Below, piece by piece: positions 28,927-36,237 of a DNA stretch of 64,000 bases (the stretch's first letter is position 1; each line of letters opens with the position of its first letter). Made by a program: the position numbers and the translations under genes. Source of the stretch: Photobacterium salinisoli (GTDB lineage Bacteria > Pseudomonadota > Gammaproteobacteria > Enterobacterales > Vibrionaceae); NCBI RefSeq assembly GCF_003614885.1, contig NZ_QZMS01000007.1, positions 1,240,001-1,304,000 on the forward strand. Direction: 5' to 3'. The notes beneath the pieces are model-generated. The model ran no database searches. It had not been told where the DNA came from and worked only from the letters and a program-made list of their open reading frames with translations.

Positions 28927-29484
28927 CTTAGGCGTATCGTCCTTGGTGAAATTAAAAACAATGAGGTTTATATTGAGAATCATTATTATTCACGAAAAAG
29001 ACAATAACAAGTAACAACTGGAAACATTTTGAAAAATCTTGACCAAAATCCGTACAAACAAAAAAATGCGACCCTTAGTGGTTAAGGTTTAACCATTTTT
29101 ATTGGCGTGCCTCAGGATAGTTCAGCGCTCCTGATCTAAATTTCAGCGAGTGTCCGATAACTATTCCACTCATCTACAATAGAAATTATCAGCAGGAATC
29201 TGCAGCCAGTCTGTTTATCAGGAAATACCTAAGTTGTTCGTCGCCACTTCCTGATGCCAGAAGCTGATAAATCGAGCAAATCATGGTTTTTACAGCATTT
29301 TTGATAGCTGGCTTATTAACTGGCGTGCTAGAATTTTGGCTTTACTAAAGGTCTGACTGAAAAAGACGAACCATCACGTCAGCTGACTACTCAGACAACC
29401 TGAATCAATAAGTGCTTTTGCCGTTTCTATCACGCAACAATCCATCACCTGATGTTCCGTGCGGCAACAAGGTGGGAGAGCAAC
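28927..29484. other. Intergenic region between the imelysin operon and the MarR gene
   Basis: About 560 AT-rich bases. The left end holds the Fur box. At 29283-29348 there is a 21-codon hydrophobic ORF (listed in the findings). The rest shows no gene, clear palindrome or terminator. Confidence 0.5.
28969..28987 (-). promoter_or_regulatory. Fur box of the imelysin operon
   Basis: The 19 bases starting TATATTGAGAATCATTATT match the Fur consensus GATAATGATAATCATTATC at 15 of 19 positions. It lies 43 bases upstream of the first imelysin start codon and probably overlaps the promoter, so iron repression of all four genes is expected. Confidence 0.85.
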
Positions 29485-29985
29485 ATGGACAAACATGAAG
29501 AAGTCCTCATCGCCCTGCGACAAATAATCCGAGCGATCGACCTGCATTCAAGACAACTGAACAAATCAACCGGTCTGACCGGACCGCAATTGGTACTGAT
29601 GAAAGCTATACGCGATTCAGGTGAAGTGACTATTCGCCAGCTTTCCAGCAACACCAATATGAGTCAGGCAACAGCAACAACGATCCTTGACCGATTGGAA
29701 AAGCGTGGCCTTGTCGTCAGAGAAAGAAGCAAACTGGACAAACGAAAAGTGCATGCGCATCTCACGGCTGAAGGCCTGGCAAATCTGGATAAAGCTCCGC
29801 TGCCTTTGCAGGAAAGTTTTGTCTCCCGTTTTCAGCAGTTAGACGAATGGGAACAGTCGCTGCTGCTGTCCTCGGTTCAGCGCATTTCTTCCATGATGAA
29901 TGCCGAACACCTGGATGTGGCGCCTATGCTGGAAGTAGGCAGTATTACGCAGACGCATCCCGACGACACCTCAGGTCATCACTAA
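29485..29985 (+). CDS. MarR-family regulator, CosR/EctR-like
   Basis: DNA-binding regulator of 166 residues. The winged helix is complete: GLTGPQLVLMKAIRDSGEVT, QLSSNTNMSQATATTILDRL, RGLVVRERSKLDKRKVHAHL. From memory the N-terminus (MDKHEEVLIALRQIIRAIDL) strongly resembles CosR/EctR regulators that repress compatible-solute genes in vibrios and halophiles; this needs a database check. No ectoine or betaine genes lie in the window, so it would act at a distance. The frame opens at 29452; the ATG at 29485 has GGGAGAG upstream. It is a single-gene unit. Confidence 0.88.
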   Translation: MDKHEEVLIALRQIIRAIDLHSRQLNKSTGLTGPQLVLMKAIRDSGEVTIRQLSSNTNMSQATATTILDRLEKRGLVVRERSKLDKRKVHAHLTAEGLANLDKAPLPLQESFVSRFQQLDEWEQSLLLSSVQRISSMMNAEHLDVAPMLEVGSITQTHPDDTSGHH

Positions 29986-30121
29986 ACTTCCGTTCTGATA
30001 AACCGCCGGGCAATTTTACTGGCGGCTTATCTGTTATTCTCCCGCTCGACCATCGCCTCATTTCGCTGGCTTTGCTATCATACATTCCAACTATTCATCA
30101 ATAATGCACCAGGGACTATTT

Positions 30122-30982
30122 GTGCTGCTTGAAGGTGTGGAAACATTACTGGTACTTGCGAAAGAAGGCACCATGAGCCGTGCAGGCAGCCGTTTATACA
30201 TCAGCCAGAGTGCTGTCAGTAAACGTATCGCCCGGCTTGAACAACGGTTAGGCAAAAAGCTGATTGTGCCTGATGGCCGGAACATTAAACTAACCCCGGA
30301 TGCGCAGGCACTTGTGGCGCAGGTCGGTCCCGGTTTCAATGAATTAAAAGGCCAGATCTTCGATCAGCAGGCTGTCCGGGATCATACCCCGATTATTCTG
30401 GCCTGTTCGGAAACCCTGGTGGCCGGTTATCTTGCCGCCTTGATGGGGCGCTTTCTGAAAGACGATCCTCATATCGTGCTCAATACCCACCACACCCCTG
30501 TCATTGTTGAGAGAGTCCAGGCTGGTGACGCTACCGTCGGGTTTTGTGCCGGTCATCTGCCCGCCCATCACGGGCTTCAGGCAAGGCATTTATTTGATGA
30601 GCCTTTTACTGTGGTATTCAATCAACCGCTGGCTGAAGCGCCAGAGTGCCTGCTGACCAATGATCTCAGCAATCCGGCCAATGCCTATCAGGCGGGATTA
30701 TTGCAGCAGGCAGGCATTCGCCCTTTAATGGAAATGGATTCCTACACCGCAGCCGCAAAACTGGCATTGGGTGGAGCAGCGCCGGCACTGGTGCCGCTTT
30801 CGGTGGTGAAAACGCTGGCAATCAAAAAGCAGGATTGCCAGCATTTCGCGTTTCTTGACGGCTTTGTCCGCCCCATTTACCTTTGCTACCGCCAGCACAG
30901 TTATCGTTCAGAACGCGCGAAACACCTTATTGAAACCATTGCGGATTTTGTTCCCACAACAGCTTTATTGCCATCAACATAG
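30122..30982 (+). CDS. LysR-family regulator convergent with the TSUP permease gene
   Basis: Regulator of 286 residues with an N-terminal HTH (LLVLAKEGTMSRAGSRLYIS, then SAVSKRIARLEQRLG) and an effector domain (IILACSETLVAGYLAALMG, AGDATVGFCAGHLPAHHG). The start chosen is GTG at 30122 with AGGGA six bases upstream; an ATG at 30104 adds six residues. Its last 56 bases overlap the end of the convergent yfcA gene. A perfect palindrome upstream of yfcA (31787) could be its operator; this is a guess from proximity. Confidence 0.88.
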   Translation: MLLEGVETLLVLAKEGTMSRAGSRLYISQSAVSKRIARLEQRLGKKLIVPDGRNIKLTPDAQALVAQVGPGFNELKGQIFDQQAVRDHTPIILACSETLVAGYLAALMGRFLKDDPHIVLNTHHTPVIVERVQAGDATVGFCAGHLPAHHGLQARHLFDEPFTVVFNQPLAEAPECLLTNDLSNPANAYQAGLLQQAGIRPLMEMDSYTAAAKLALGGAAPALVPLSVVKTLAIKKQDCQHFAFLDGFVRPIYLCYRQHSYRSERAKHLIETIADFVPTTALLPST

Positions 30983-31697
30983 ACATAATCACTACCATAG
31001 GACGAATTAACTTTCGTCCGTTACTGACGACCACTTTGGCCCCTATCCTGGCACCAATGAATCCTCCTACCGCCATGACCAGACCAATCTCCCATACCGG
31101 CAGGCCAGCAATGATAAAGAACATGAGCGCGGCAATATTGGATGTAAAATTCAGCACCTTGGTCCGTGCTGTCGCTTCCACTATGCCAAGGCCAGCCAAA
31201 GTGACAAAGCAAATGGTAAATAAGGAACCGGTTCCCGGCCCGAAAAAGCCATCATAAAAACCAATGCTGGTGCCGACAATAAAGGCAAAAAGCCCGTCAG
31301 AGATCTTAGCTTTACCACCGTGAATACTGGCTTGTGGTGCGAACAGAAAATACAGAGAAATGATGATTAGCAAGGCTGGAATCATGGTCGTCAACAGGCC
31401 AGCATCAATCACTTGCACCAGTTCCGCACCCGCAGCTGAACCAACAAACGTGCAGATTATTGCCAGCACCATTTGCCCGAGATCGACCAGTCCGTTTCGC
31501 ACAAAATAATAAGTCGCTGAAAAACTGCCAAAGGAGCTCTGCAGTTTATTGGTCGCCAGCGCCTGCGTTGGCGGCACGCCGGCTGCCAGTAACGCAGGTA
31601 CTGTAAGCAGTCCGCCACCACCGGCGATAGCATCAATAAAGGCAGCCAGACCGGCCACGAAGAACAAAATCGCGAGAATGTCTAAAGAGATGTCCAT
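30927..31697 (-). CDS. yfcA: TSUP-family sulfite/organosulfur permease, YfcA-like
   Basis: Inner-membrane transporter of the TauE/SafE (TSUP) family, 256 residues with about eight membrane segments. Family repeats are AAFIDAIAGGGGLLTVPALL with ALATNKLQSSFG, and GFYDGFFGPGTGS with KVLNFTSNIAALM. The ending KLIRPMVVIMSMLMAIKLL matches E. coli YfcA well. TSUP members move sulfite, sulfonates or related anions, but YfcA's substrate is not known. The frame is open to 31757; the ATG at 31697 with AGGAAG upstream is chosen. Its 3' end overlaps the convergent LysR gene. Confidence 0.88.
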   Translation of the reverse strand: MDISLDILAILFFVAGLAAFIDAIAGGGGLLTVPALLAAGVPPTQALATNKLQSSFGSFSATYYFVRNGLVDLGQMVLAIICTFVGSAAGAELVQVIDAGLLTTMIPALLIIISLYFLFAPQASIHGGKAKISDGLFAFIVGTSIGFYDGFFGPGTGSLFTICFVTLAGLGIVEATARTKVLNFTSNIAALMFFIIAGLPVWEIGLVMAVGGFIGARIGAKVVVSNGRKLIRPMVVIMSMLMAIKLLWEQNPQWFQ

Positions 31698-31786
31698 ACT
31701 TCTTCCTGAAACGATGGGGGCCAGTCCCCACAGGCCGGAAAAATTAACATCACTCATAACCCGTTAACAGCGAAAGCTGAGATATC

Positions 31787-31811
31787 AATTCATTCCACAA
31801 TGGAATGAATT
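31787..31811. promoter_or_regulatory. Perfect inverted repeat, probable operator
   Basis: AATTCATTCCA (31787-31797), CAA, TGGAATGAATT (31801-31811): an exact 11-bp inverted repeat with a 3-base centre. It lies 90 bases upstream of yfcA and 76 bases upstream of the divergent 40-codon ORF, in the position of an operator for both. Confidence 0.65.
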
Positions 31812-31886
31812 TCCGGTTAAACGCAATCTGAGCCTGTGCGTGTATCTGTCACAGCCGATCTACACTTAACAGGGAGGTAGAAGATT

Positions 31887-32009
31887 ATGAATATCAGAGT
31901 TCAGCGCAATGAGTGCCATCCCTCTTTATCGCAGGCTGAAAACTTACAGGAATGGGTCAATGCGGCCATTCAGGCGCTGGAAGACTTCTTGAAGTCTCCG
32001 CAAGATTAG
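31887..32009 (+). CDS. Small ORF of 40 residues
   Basis: ATG at 31887 to TAG at 32007-32009. The ribosome site AGGGAGG ends nine bases before the ATG and is among the strongest in the window. The predicted product is soluble, beginning MNIRVQRNECHPSLSQAENL and followed by an amphipathic acidic helix (EWVNAAIQALEDFLKS). A hairpin (32027) follows the stop. I know no family. Being flanked by a palindrome, a ribosome site and a hairpin, it looks like a self-contained unit divergent from yfcA. An alternative is a chance ORF inside a small RNA. Confidence 0.55.
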   Translation: MNIRVQRNECHPSLSQAENLQEWVNAAIQALEDFLKSPQD

Positions 32010-32026
32010 CGCTTTCACGCACAACA

Positions 32027-32046
32027 AAGGGAGCCTGAGCTCCCTT
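32027..32046. terminator. Hairpin between convergent small ORF and PEP-CTERM gene
   Basis: Perfect stem AAGGGAGC / GCTCCCTT with loop CTGA. U-runs are weak on both sides (TTGAAGGTTTC on plus, TTTGTTG on minus), so it is a probable but not certain terminator. Confidence 0.55.
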
Positions 32047-32069
32047 GAAGGTTTCGTTGTCTGGCTGGA

Positions 32070-32906
32070 TTATGCCTGATGGCGGCGTCTGTACTGACGG
32101 CTTAGCAAGCCCAGTAAGCCGATCCCCAGTAAAGCTAAGCTGCCAGGTTCAGGAACCGGCGTTGGCGGATCACCGCCATCCGGATCAAACGCGACTTGGC
32201 CATGTGCCCACTCTTCATAACCTGAATCAAATTCAGAGAAGCTGGAGTAGAGAACGAAATTGTTCTGGCCAGCGGGTATATTGGCAAAGTAATTCTCATT
32301 GATTAAGAACACTAAATCCGTCGCACCACTCCCCGGGCCGTTGTTATTTTTGCTGGTATCCAGACGCACAGAATTATCCTGAAAAGCACCATTGTCATCC
32401 CAGTCGAGACTCCATAGCAACGTGCTGCTTTGCAGGTTCGCAATATCATCCACATTCTGGCTGGCAATACTGGTTGAGAACAGCATCAGGTTCGTCAGTA
32501 CAATTTCATTATCATTTCCGGTTTCATTAGCATCGAGAATAAAGGCGTAAAAACCATCCAGTGACTGCAGTTCCGAGAACGTGACATCACGGGTAAAATT
32601 GCCCGATGGTAACTGATCCATCATATAGGGATCTGGGGTACCGGTATTAAAGCCTTCCTGTATGCCATTTCCGTCCCCATTACTGTTCCCGTTACCATTC
32701 CCTCCTTCCAGAACGCGCAGGAATGAGCTCAGATTGCCCGACCCCGCCCCGGTTTGCTGGTAAACCGCAACATAACTGTCACCTTGGTTGCCCATCGTCA
32801 GAACAGCCTGATCCACACCCGGTGTGGCTAAATTGATTTCAGCAGCGTTGGCCGATACACCCAGACAGCACAATGCAATCATGGTTAATCCACTAAATAA
32901 CTTCAT
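32070..32906 (-). CDS. PEP-CTERM exported protein, second copy type
   Basis: Secreted protein of 278 residues. The signal peptide is MKLFSGLTMIALCCLGVSANA. The C-terminal sorting tail is TPVPEPGSLALLGIGLLG followed by RQYRRRHQA. The body is acidic and rich in Asn, Gly, Asp and Ser, with a low-complexity stretch of GN/GD repeats near residues 68-81. No catalytic motif is seen. The sequence is unrelated to the PEP-CTERM protein at 1.9-2.6 kb apart from the tail, so this is not a duplication. Secretion and possible attachment to the cell surface or matrix are inferred from the tail; the exosortase must be elsewhere. Confidence 0.85.
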   Translation of the reverse strand: MKLFSGLTMIALCCLGVSANAAEINLATPGVDQAVLTMGNQGDSYVAVYQQTGAGSGNLSSFLRVLEGGNGNGNSNGDGNGIQEGFNTGTPDPYMMDQLPSGNFTRDVTFSELQSLDGFYAFILDANETGNDNEIVLTNLMLFSTSIASQNVDDIANLQSSTLLWSLDWDDNGAFQDNSVRLDTSKNNNGPGSGATDLVFLINENYFANIPAGQNNFVLYSSFSEFDSGYEEWAHGQVAFDPDGGDPPTPVPEPGSLALLGIGLLGLLSRQYRRRHQA

Positions 32907-33075
32907 CCTTTGGCCCTCTGTCTACTACATGCGTTATTAAGTTCGAAGCAAAGATGAGGCCACATAGTAAGCAATTGTTTTAGCGTTAAAAAAAAGAGCA
33001 AACAAAGGAGGGTTGTAAAATTATCTGACAAGTATGTGATGACAATCCGGCTGGTGACGCCAATCTGGTGTGCTG

Positions 33076-33555
33076 TTAATTCTGGCTTTTACGTGTCATT
33101 TCTGCCGACAAGGTTAACTGCACCATGACGTACCGCTTAAACACTTCGCTGAGAGGCTGGGTATCCAGCGCCAGCTGCATACACCGAAGCCATGCCTCTT
33201 TCTCGGCGCTGTTAAGACGTACCCGTCGCCGGTTGGTATTGAGATAACGACGACCGTTGGATTTTGTGTAAAGCGGTACTTCACCGCGTATCCAGGTCAA
33301 CAGAAAAGTCTTAAGCGTTTCACGATAATCAGTCAGATCGTCGGGGTATTTGGCCCGTATCACCGCCAGATCAGGGTGTGTGTCCATACAATGACAAAAT
33401 GCATCAGCCAGTTTACGAATACCGGCCTCACCACCCACTGCATTCAGCCGGTTGTGTCCGGATGAGAAATCCAGAGTGTGACTACTGACAATATCTGAAA
33501 TATCACGTTCGGGAGGTATCACAACATCGCCCATTACAAAAACACAGCTATGCAT
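33076..33555 (-). CDS. Group 2 truncated-haemoglobin-like protein with degenerate haem pocket
   Basis: Protein of 159 residues. The core VGGEAGIRKLADAFCHCMDT, RAKYPDDLTDYRETLKTFLL, and SAEKEAWLRCMQLALD follows the order of group 2 truncated globins. Two haem residues are changed: the position of the proximal histidine (usual motif RHLPF before the last helices) reads RRRVRL, and the tyrosine of helix B (usual FY) reads FC. Haem binding in the normal way is therefore doubtful. The start could be 33555 or the internal ATG seven codons later (33534); neither has a strong ribosome site. It lies alone between the PEP-CTERM and Sel1 genes. Confidence 0.68.
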   Translation of the reverse strand: MHSCVFVMGDVVIPPERDISDIVSSHTLDFSSGHNRLNAVGGEAGIRKLADAFCHCMDTHPDLAVIRAKYPDDLTDYRETLKTFLLTWIRGEVPLYTKSNGRRYLNTNRRRVRLNSAEKEAWLRCMQLALDTQPLSEVFKRYVMVQLTLSAEMTRKSQN

Positions 33556-33615
33556 TAATTATCGGCAAAATACTGCCAATTGACGTAAAAATCTGTATTC
33601 GAAATGGGACAAAAG

Positions 33616-33643
33616 AAAGCCTTCACAACAAGGTGAAGGCTTT
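33616..33643 (-). terminator. Terminator after the Sel1-repeat gene
   Basis: Stem AAAGCCTTCAC / GTGAAGGCTTT with a 6-base loop, followed on the minus strand by TTTCTTTTG. It ends transcription from the Sel1 gene (33698-34522) before the globin-like gene. Confidence 0.85.
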
Positions 33644-33697
33644 AATGCATAACAGGAGAAGAAATAACCGTTCAGGTGTTGTTATGCGAAAAGGGTA

Positions 33698-34522
33698 TTA
33701 CAATGAAGCGCTGTAAATCGTCTGATTTTGCTGATACAGCCTTAAGCGTTGCGTAAACTTGGCAATGCGTTGCGCTTCTGCGTCCTGCTCTAATTTTTCA
33801 AGCGCAATTTCCTGCGCTCTAACCGCCTGGTTGAACTGACCACAGGCAGCATAAGCAGCCGCAAGATTGTCATAGTCTCCCGCATCTGCCTCAGACTTTT
33901 TGACCAGCTGTTTTGCCAGTTTCAGCGCTAAATGACCGTCGCGTGCTTCTTCATCTGAACAGGTTGCATATAACCAAACCAGGTTACGTTTTGAATCCAG
34001 AGAACCGCCATTCGACGCCTGAGTAAACCAGTGAATCGCTTTTCCGCAGTTCACCTTGCCTTCAGCACCGGAGGCATAATAATTACCCAGTTCGACCATA
34101 GCAGGAATATCTCCTTCTTTGGCCGCCTTGCTGTACCAGTTGATAGCCAGCTCATTATTCTGAGGCAGCAACTGGCCTTTTTTGAACAAATCGCCGATCA
34201 TCGTTTTCACTTCGGGCATATCAACTGCGGCTTTTTCCAGCCAATAGAGCCCTTTCAGCGGATCAGCCTCAATACCACTCTTCCCTTCCAGGTACGCCCG
34301 GCCCAGGAAAAGCTGCATATTCTTATCACCTTCTTCCGCTTCAAGCTCCACGTATTTCAGTGTCGATTTCAGGTGATTGGTCGGCTTTGTCGTCACAGAT
34401 GCCTGAACCGGATGTACACCATATGCCATCACAGCAACACCAAATACTGAAGTGAGTGCAATCTGTTTAAGTAGTGTGAATTTATTCAACGAAGGTGAAA
34501 GCAATTTGCCACTGAAAGTCAT
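33698..34522 (-). CDS. Sel1-like repeat (TPR-type) exported protein
   Basis: Protein of 274 residues with an N-terminal hydrophobic signal (about residues 18-40, ending near VQAS). It then has Sel1 repeats: NMQLFLGRAYLEGKSG with GLYWLEKAA, AINWYSKAAKEGDIPAMVEL with GNYYASGAEG, and AIHWFTQASNGGSLDSKRNL. The tail from about 200 onward is TPR-like (YDNLAAAYAACGQFNQAVRA). Such proteins are usually protein-binding scaffolds in the envelope. No partner is suggested by the neighbours. Own terminator at 33616. Confidence 0.82.
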   Translation of the reverse strand: MTFSGKLLSPSLNKFTLLKQIALTSVFGVAVMAYGVHPVQASVTTKPTNHLKSTLKYVELEAEEGDKNMQLFLGRAYLEGKSGIEADPLKGLYWLEKAAVDMPEVKTMIGDLFKKGQLLPQNNELAINWYSKAAKEGDIPAMVELGNYYASGAEGKVNCGKAIHWFTQASNGGSLDSKRNLVWLYATCSDEEARDGHLALKLAKQLVKKSEADAGDYDNLAAAYAACGQFNQAVRAQEIALEKLEQDAEAQRIAKFTQRLRLYQQNQTIYSASL

Positions 34523-34837
34523 AGTTGTTTCTCTTTGGTTCCTTTACACGCAATGGGAAGCACTTTAATGAATGGGAGGTTAAAAAACAACCAGCTCTAT
34601 CTGGGCAATCGCGACTAAAAATATCGACACTAATGATAAACAGGACGGGAATCAAAGAGTTGTTATGAACACACTAAGATTATTTTTGCGCAAAAATGAG
34701 ATATTGATCTTGTGTAAAAAGCTAAAATTACGCATTTTCAGCATTATCGACTAGCTGTTCAGCAGAAATTCAACCTTGTGACAAAAAGAAACCGGTCGAA
34801 CAAAGTCGACCGGTTGTGGTTACATTAACCGGGTAAC
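34523..34837. other. Intergenic region between the Sel1 and DUF4382 genes
   Basis: About 315 AT-rich bases. The right end holds a terminator (34790-34815) for the lipoprotein gene. The remainder should hold the Sel1 gene promoter. I see no small gene. Confidence 0.5.
34790..34815 (-). terminator. Terminator after the DUF4382-like lipoprotein gene
   Basis: Stem AACCGGTCGA / TCGACCGGTT with a 6-base loop, followed on the minus strand by TTTCTTTTTG. Confidence 0.88.
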
Positions 34838-35878
34838 TCAGTAGATATCATAGTTACCGTCTGCATTATCTGTTACTTCAACATCGTAGCTGCCGTAACC
34901 GGAAAACTCAGGAATAGCGTCATCGACATCGCACATGATTTCGAAGTCATAGTAGCCTTTCGGGATACTTGCCATACCGTAAGAATAGCCACCGTTATCA
35001 TCCTGGCTCGCAGTCGTCACGTAATCAGGATCACCTGAGCTTGGACCGTCGGAATCAGATTTAAACAGATAAATCAGTTTCAGGCTGTCTTGAACGCAAG
35101 CCGAATCCAGGATTTCGCCTACAACATCTACCGCATCCAGTTTATTAACCAGCCACATACCTTTACCTGACAGCCCGTAAGCACCGTTATCCTGCATATT
35201 AAAGGCACTGTAAGGGTCAATCATCATTGAGTAAGTTTGTGGGTAGCCGTATTTGTCTTTCAGATTAAAGCCCGCAAATTCCAGCTTACCGCCCAGATCA
35301 ATTTTCTTGTAATCGCCATCGTATTCCTGAACATAGGAGTAAGGGCTACCAGTGCTGATATCAATATCACCATCAAGATCGACATCATAGCCACCGCCGT
35401 AGCTACCCTGATCGTTGATATTCAGTGTCACACTGACATAGTCATCAACTGGCAGGCCCACGCCTTTCAGCAGATAAGCCAAATCATTGCTCATATGCAG
35501 TAAATCAATCAGCACCATGCCTTCTGGCAGTGCATCACTGATAATTTCTGATGGTGGCACGCAATTAGGATCTGACTTCAGCGCCTCTTCAATCACCTCA
35601 TTGGTATATTCAATGATGTTGCCGGCACTGCCTTTAATCTCCAGACCCGTAATGGCCAGACACACTTTACGTGGGCCGTCATAACCGTCTCCAGGGTTAC
35701 CAGGGCCGCCGGGATCACCAGGGTCCGTACCCGGATTTTCAGGTACTTCAATAGTAACGGGCACTTCCTGCTGACCATCTGAATCCAATGGTGTATTCGC
35801 AGCGTTATCCGCACTGTCTGAATCACTACAACCCGCCACTGCCATCATGGCGAGCATTAATAGAATTATACTTTTCAT
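34838..35878 (-). CDS. Asp/Gly-rich DUF4382-like lipoprotein
   Basis: Predicted lipoprotein of 346 residues: signal MKSIILLMLAMMAVAGC with lipobox VAGC, then an acidic, Pro/Gly-rich linker (NPGTDPGDPGGPGNPGDGYD, about 47-68). A folded domain follows, beginning VCLAITGLEI and including MVLIDLLHMSNDLAYLLKG, which fits DUF4382-like surface lipoproteins. The segment DVDLDGDIDI near 170 resembles calcium-binding EF-hand/dockerin loops. Calcium binding and surface exposure are inferences. The frame opens at 35908; the ATG at 35878 has AGGGGTG upstream. The family assignment is weaker than the lipoprotein call. Confidence 0.75.
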   Translation of the reverse strand: MKSIILLMLAMMAVAGCSDSDSADNAANTPLDSDGQQEVPVTIEVPENPGTDPGDPGGPGNPGDGYDGPRKVCLAITGLEIKGSAGNIIEYTNEVIEEALKSDPNCVPPSEIISDALPEGMVLIDLLHMSNDLAYLLKGVGLPVDDYVSVTLNINDQGSYGGGYDVDLDGDIDISTGSPYSYVQEYDGDYKKIDLGGKLEFAGFNLKDKYGYPQTYSMMIDPYSAFNMQDNGAYGLSGKGMWLVNKLDAVDVVGEILDSACVQDSLKLIYLFKSDSDGPSSGDPDYVTTASQDDNGGYSYGMASIPKGYYDFEIMCDVDDAIPEFSGYGSYDVEVTDNADGNYDIY

Positions 35879-36146
35879 GTCATCACCCCTACGACAAAAC
35901 TTATTCATTCGTTATTCACTATTCACCCAACCCGGCCGCCACGCCTGAAACATGCATTGAGTGGTTAGTCAGATGGCCGACTCCAACACTAAAATTCTAG
36001 GCACTCTAACGAGTCCCAAAGCGCTATCGACAGTGACACTAACGATTGAGAAACAGGTCTTAGGAACAAGACAAAACTGACCGCACGATGATGCGTAAGC
36101 AGGACAAAAAGAGGCGAAGTGAACGCTCAGAGAACTCTTGATATAA

Positions 36147-36168
36147 CAGCCCTCAAGTCAGAGGGCTG
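36147..36168 (-). terminator. Hairpin downstream of mukB
   Basis: Stem CAGCCCTC / GAGGGCTG with 6-base loop. It lies 24 bases beyond a stronger terminator in the direction of mukB transcription and has no U-run, so it is a secondary or unrelated structure. Confidence 0.5.
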
Positions 36169-36192
36169 AAAAGAACAGGAAAAAGATAGGAC

Positions 36193-36224
36193 AAAAAACC
36201 AGCATGTTTCCATGCTGGTTTTTT
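36193..36224. terminator. Strong terminator after mukB
   Basis: Perfect 14-bp stem AAAAAACCAGCATG / CATGCTGGTTTTTT with a 4-base loop, U-tracts on both strands. It is 14 bases from the mukB stop. Confidence 0.93.
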
Positions 36225-36237
36225 GTTTTCGCTGGTT

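Larger units (their letters stand above)
35879..36237. other. Intergenic region between the lipoprotein gene and mukB
   Basis: About 360 bases. It contains two hairpins that act as terminators for mukB (36147 and 36193). The remainder near 35900-36050 should carry the lipoprotein promoter. No other gene is visible. Confidence 0.55.

Noticed and set aside
32691-32705. Short GGN repeat considered as a tandem DNA repeat
   Set aside because: It is a coding low-complexity run (Gly/Asn) of the PEP-CTERM protein, not an independent repeat element.
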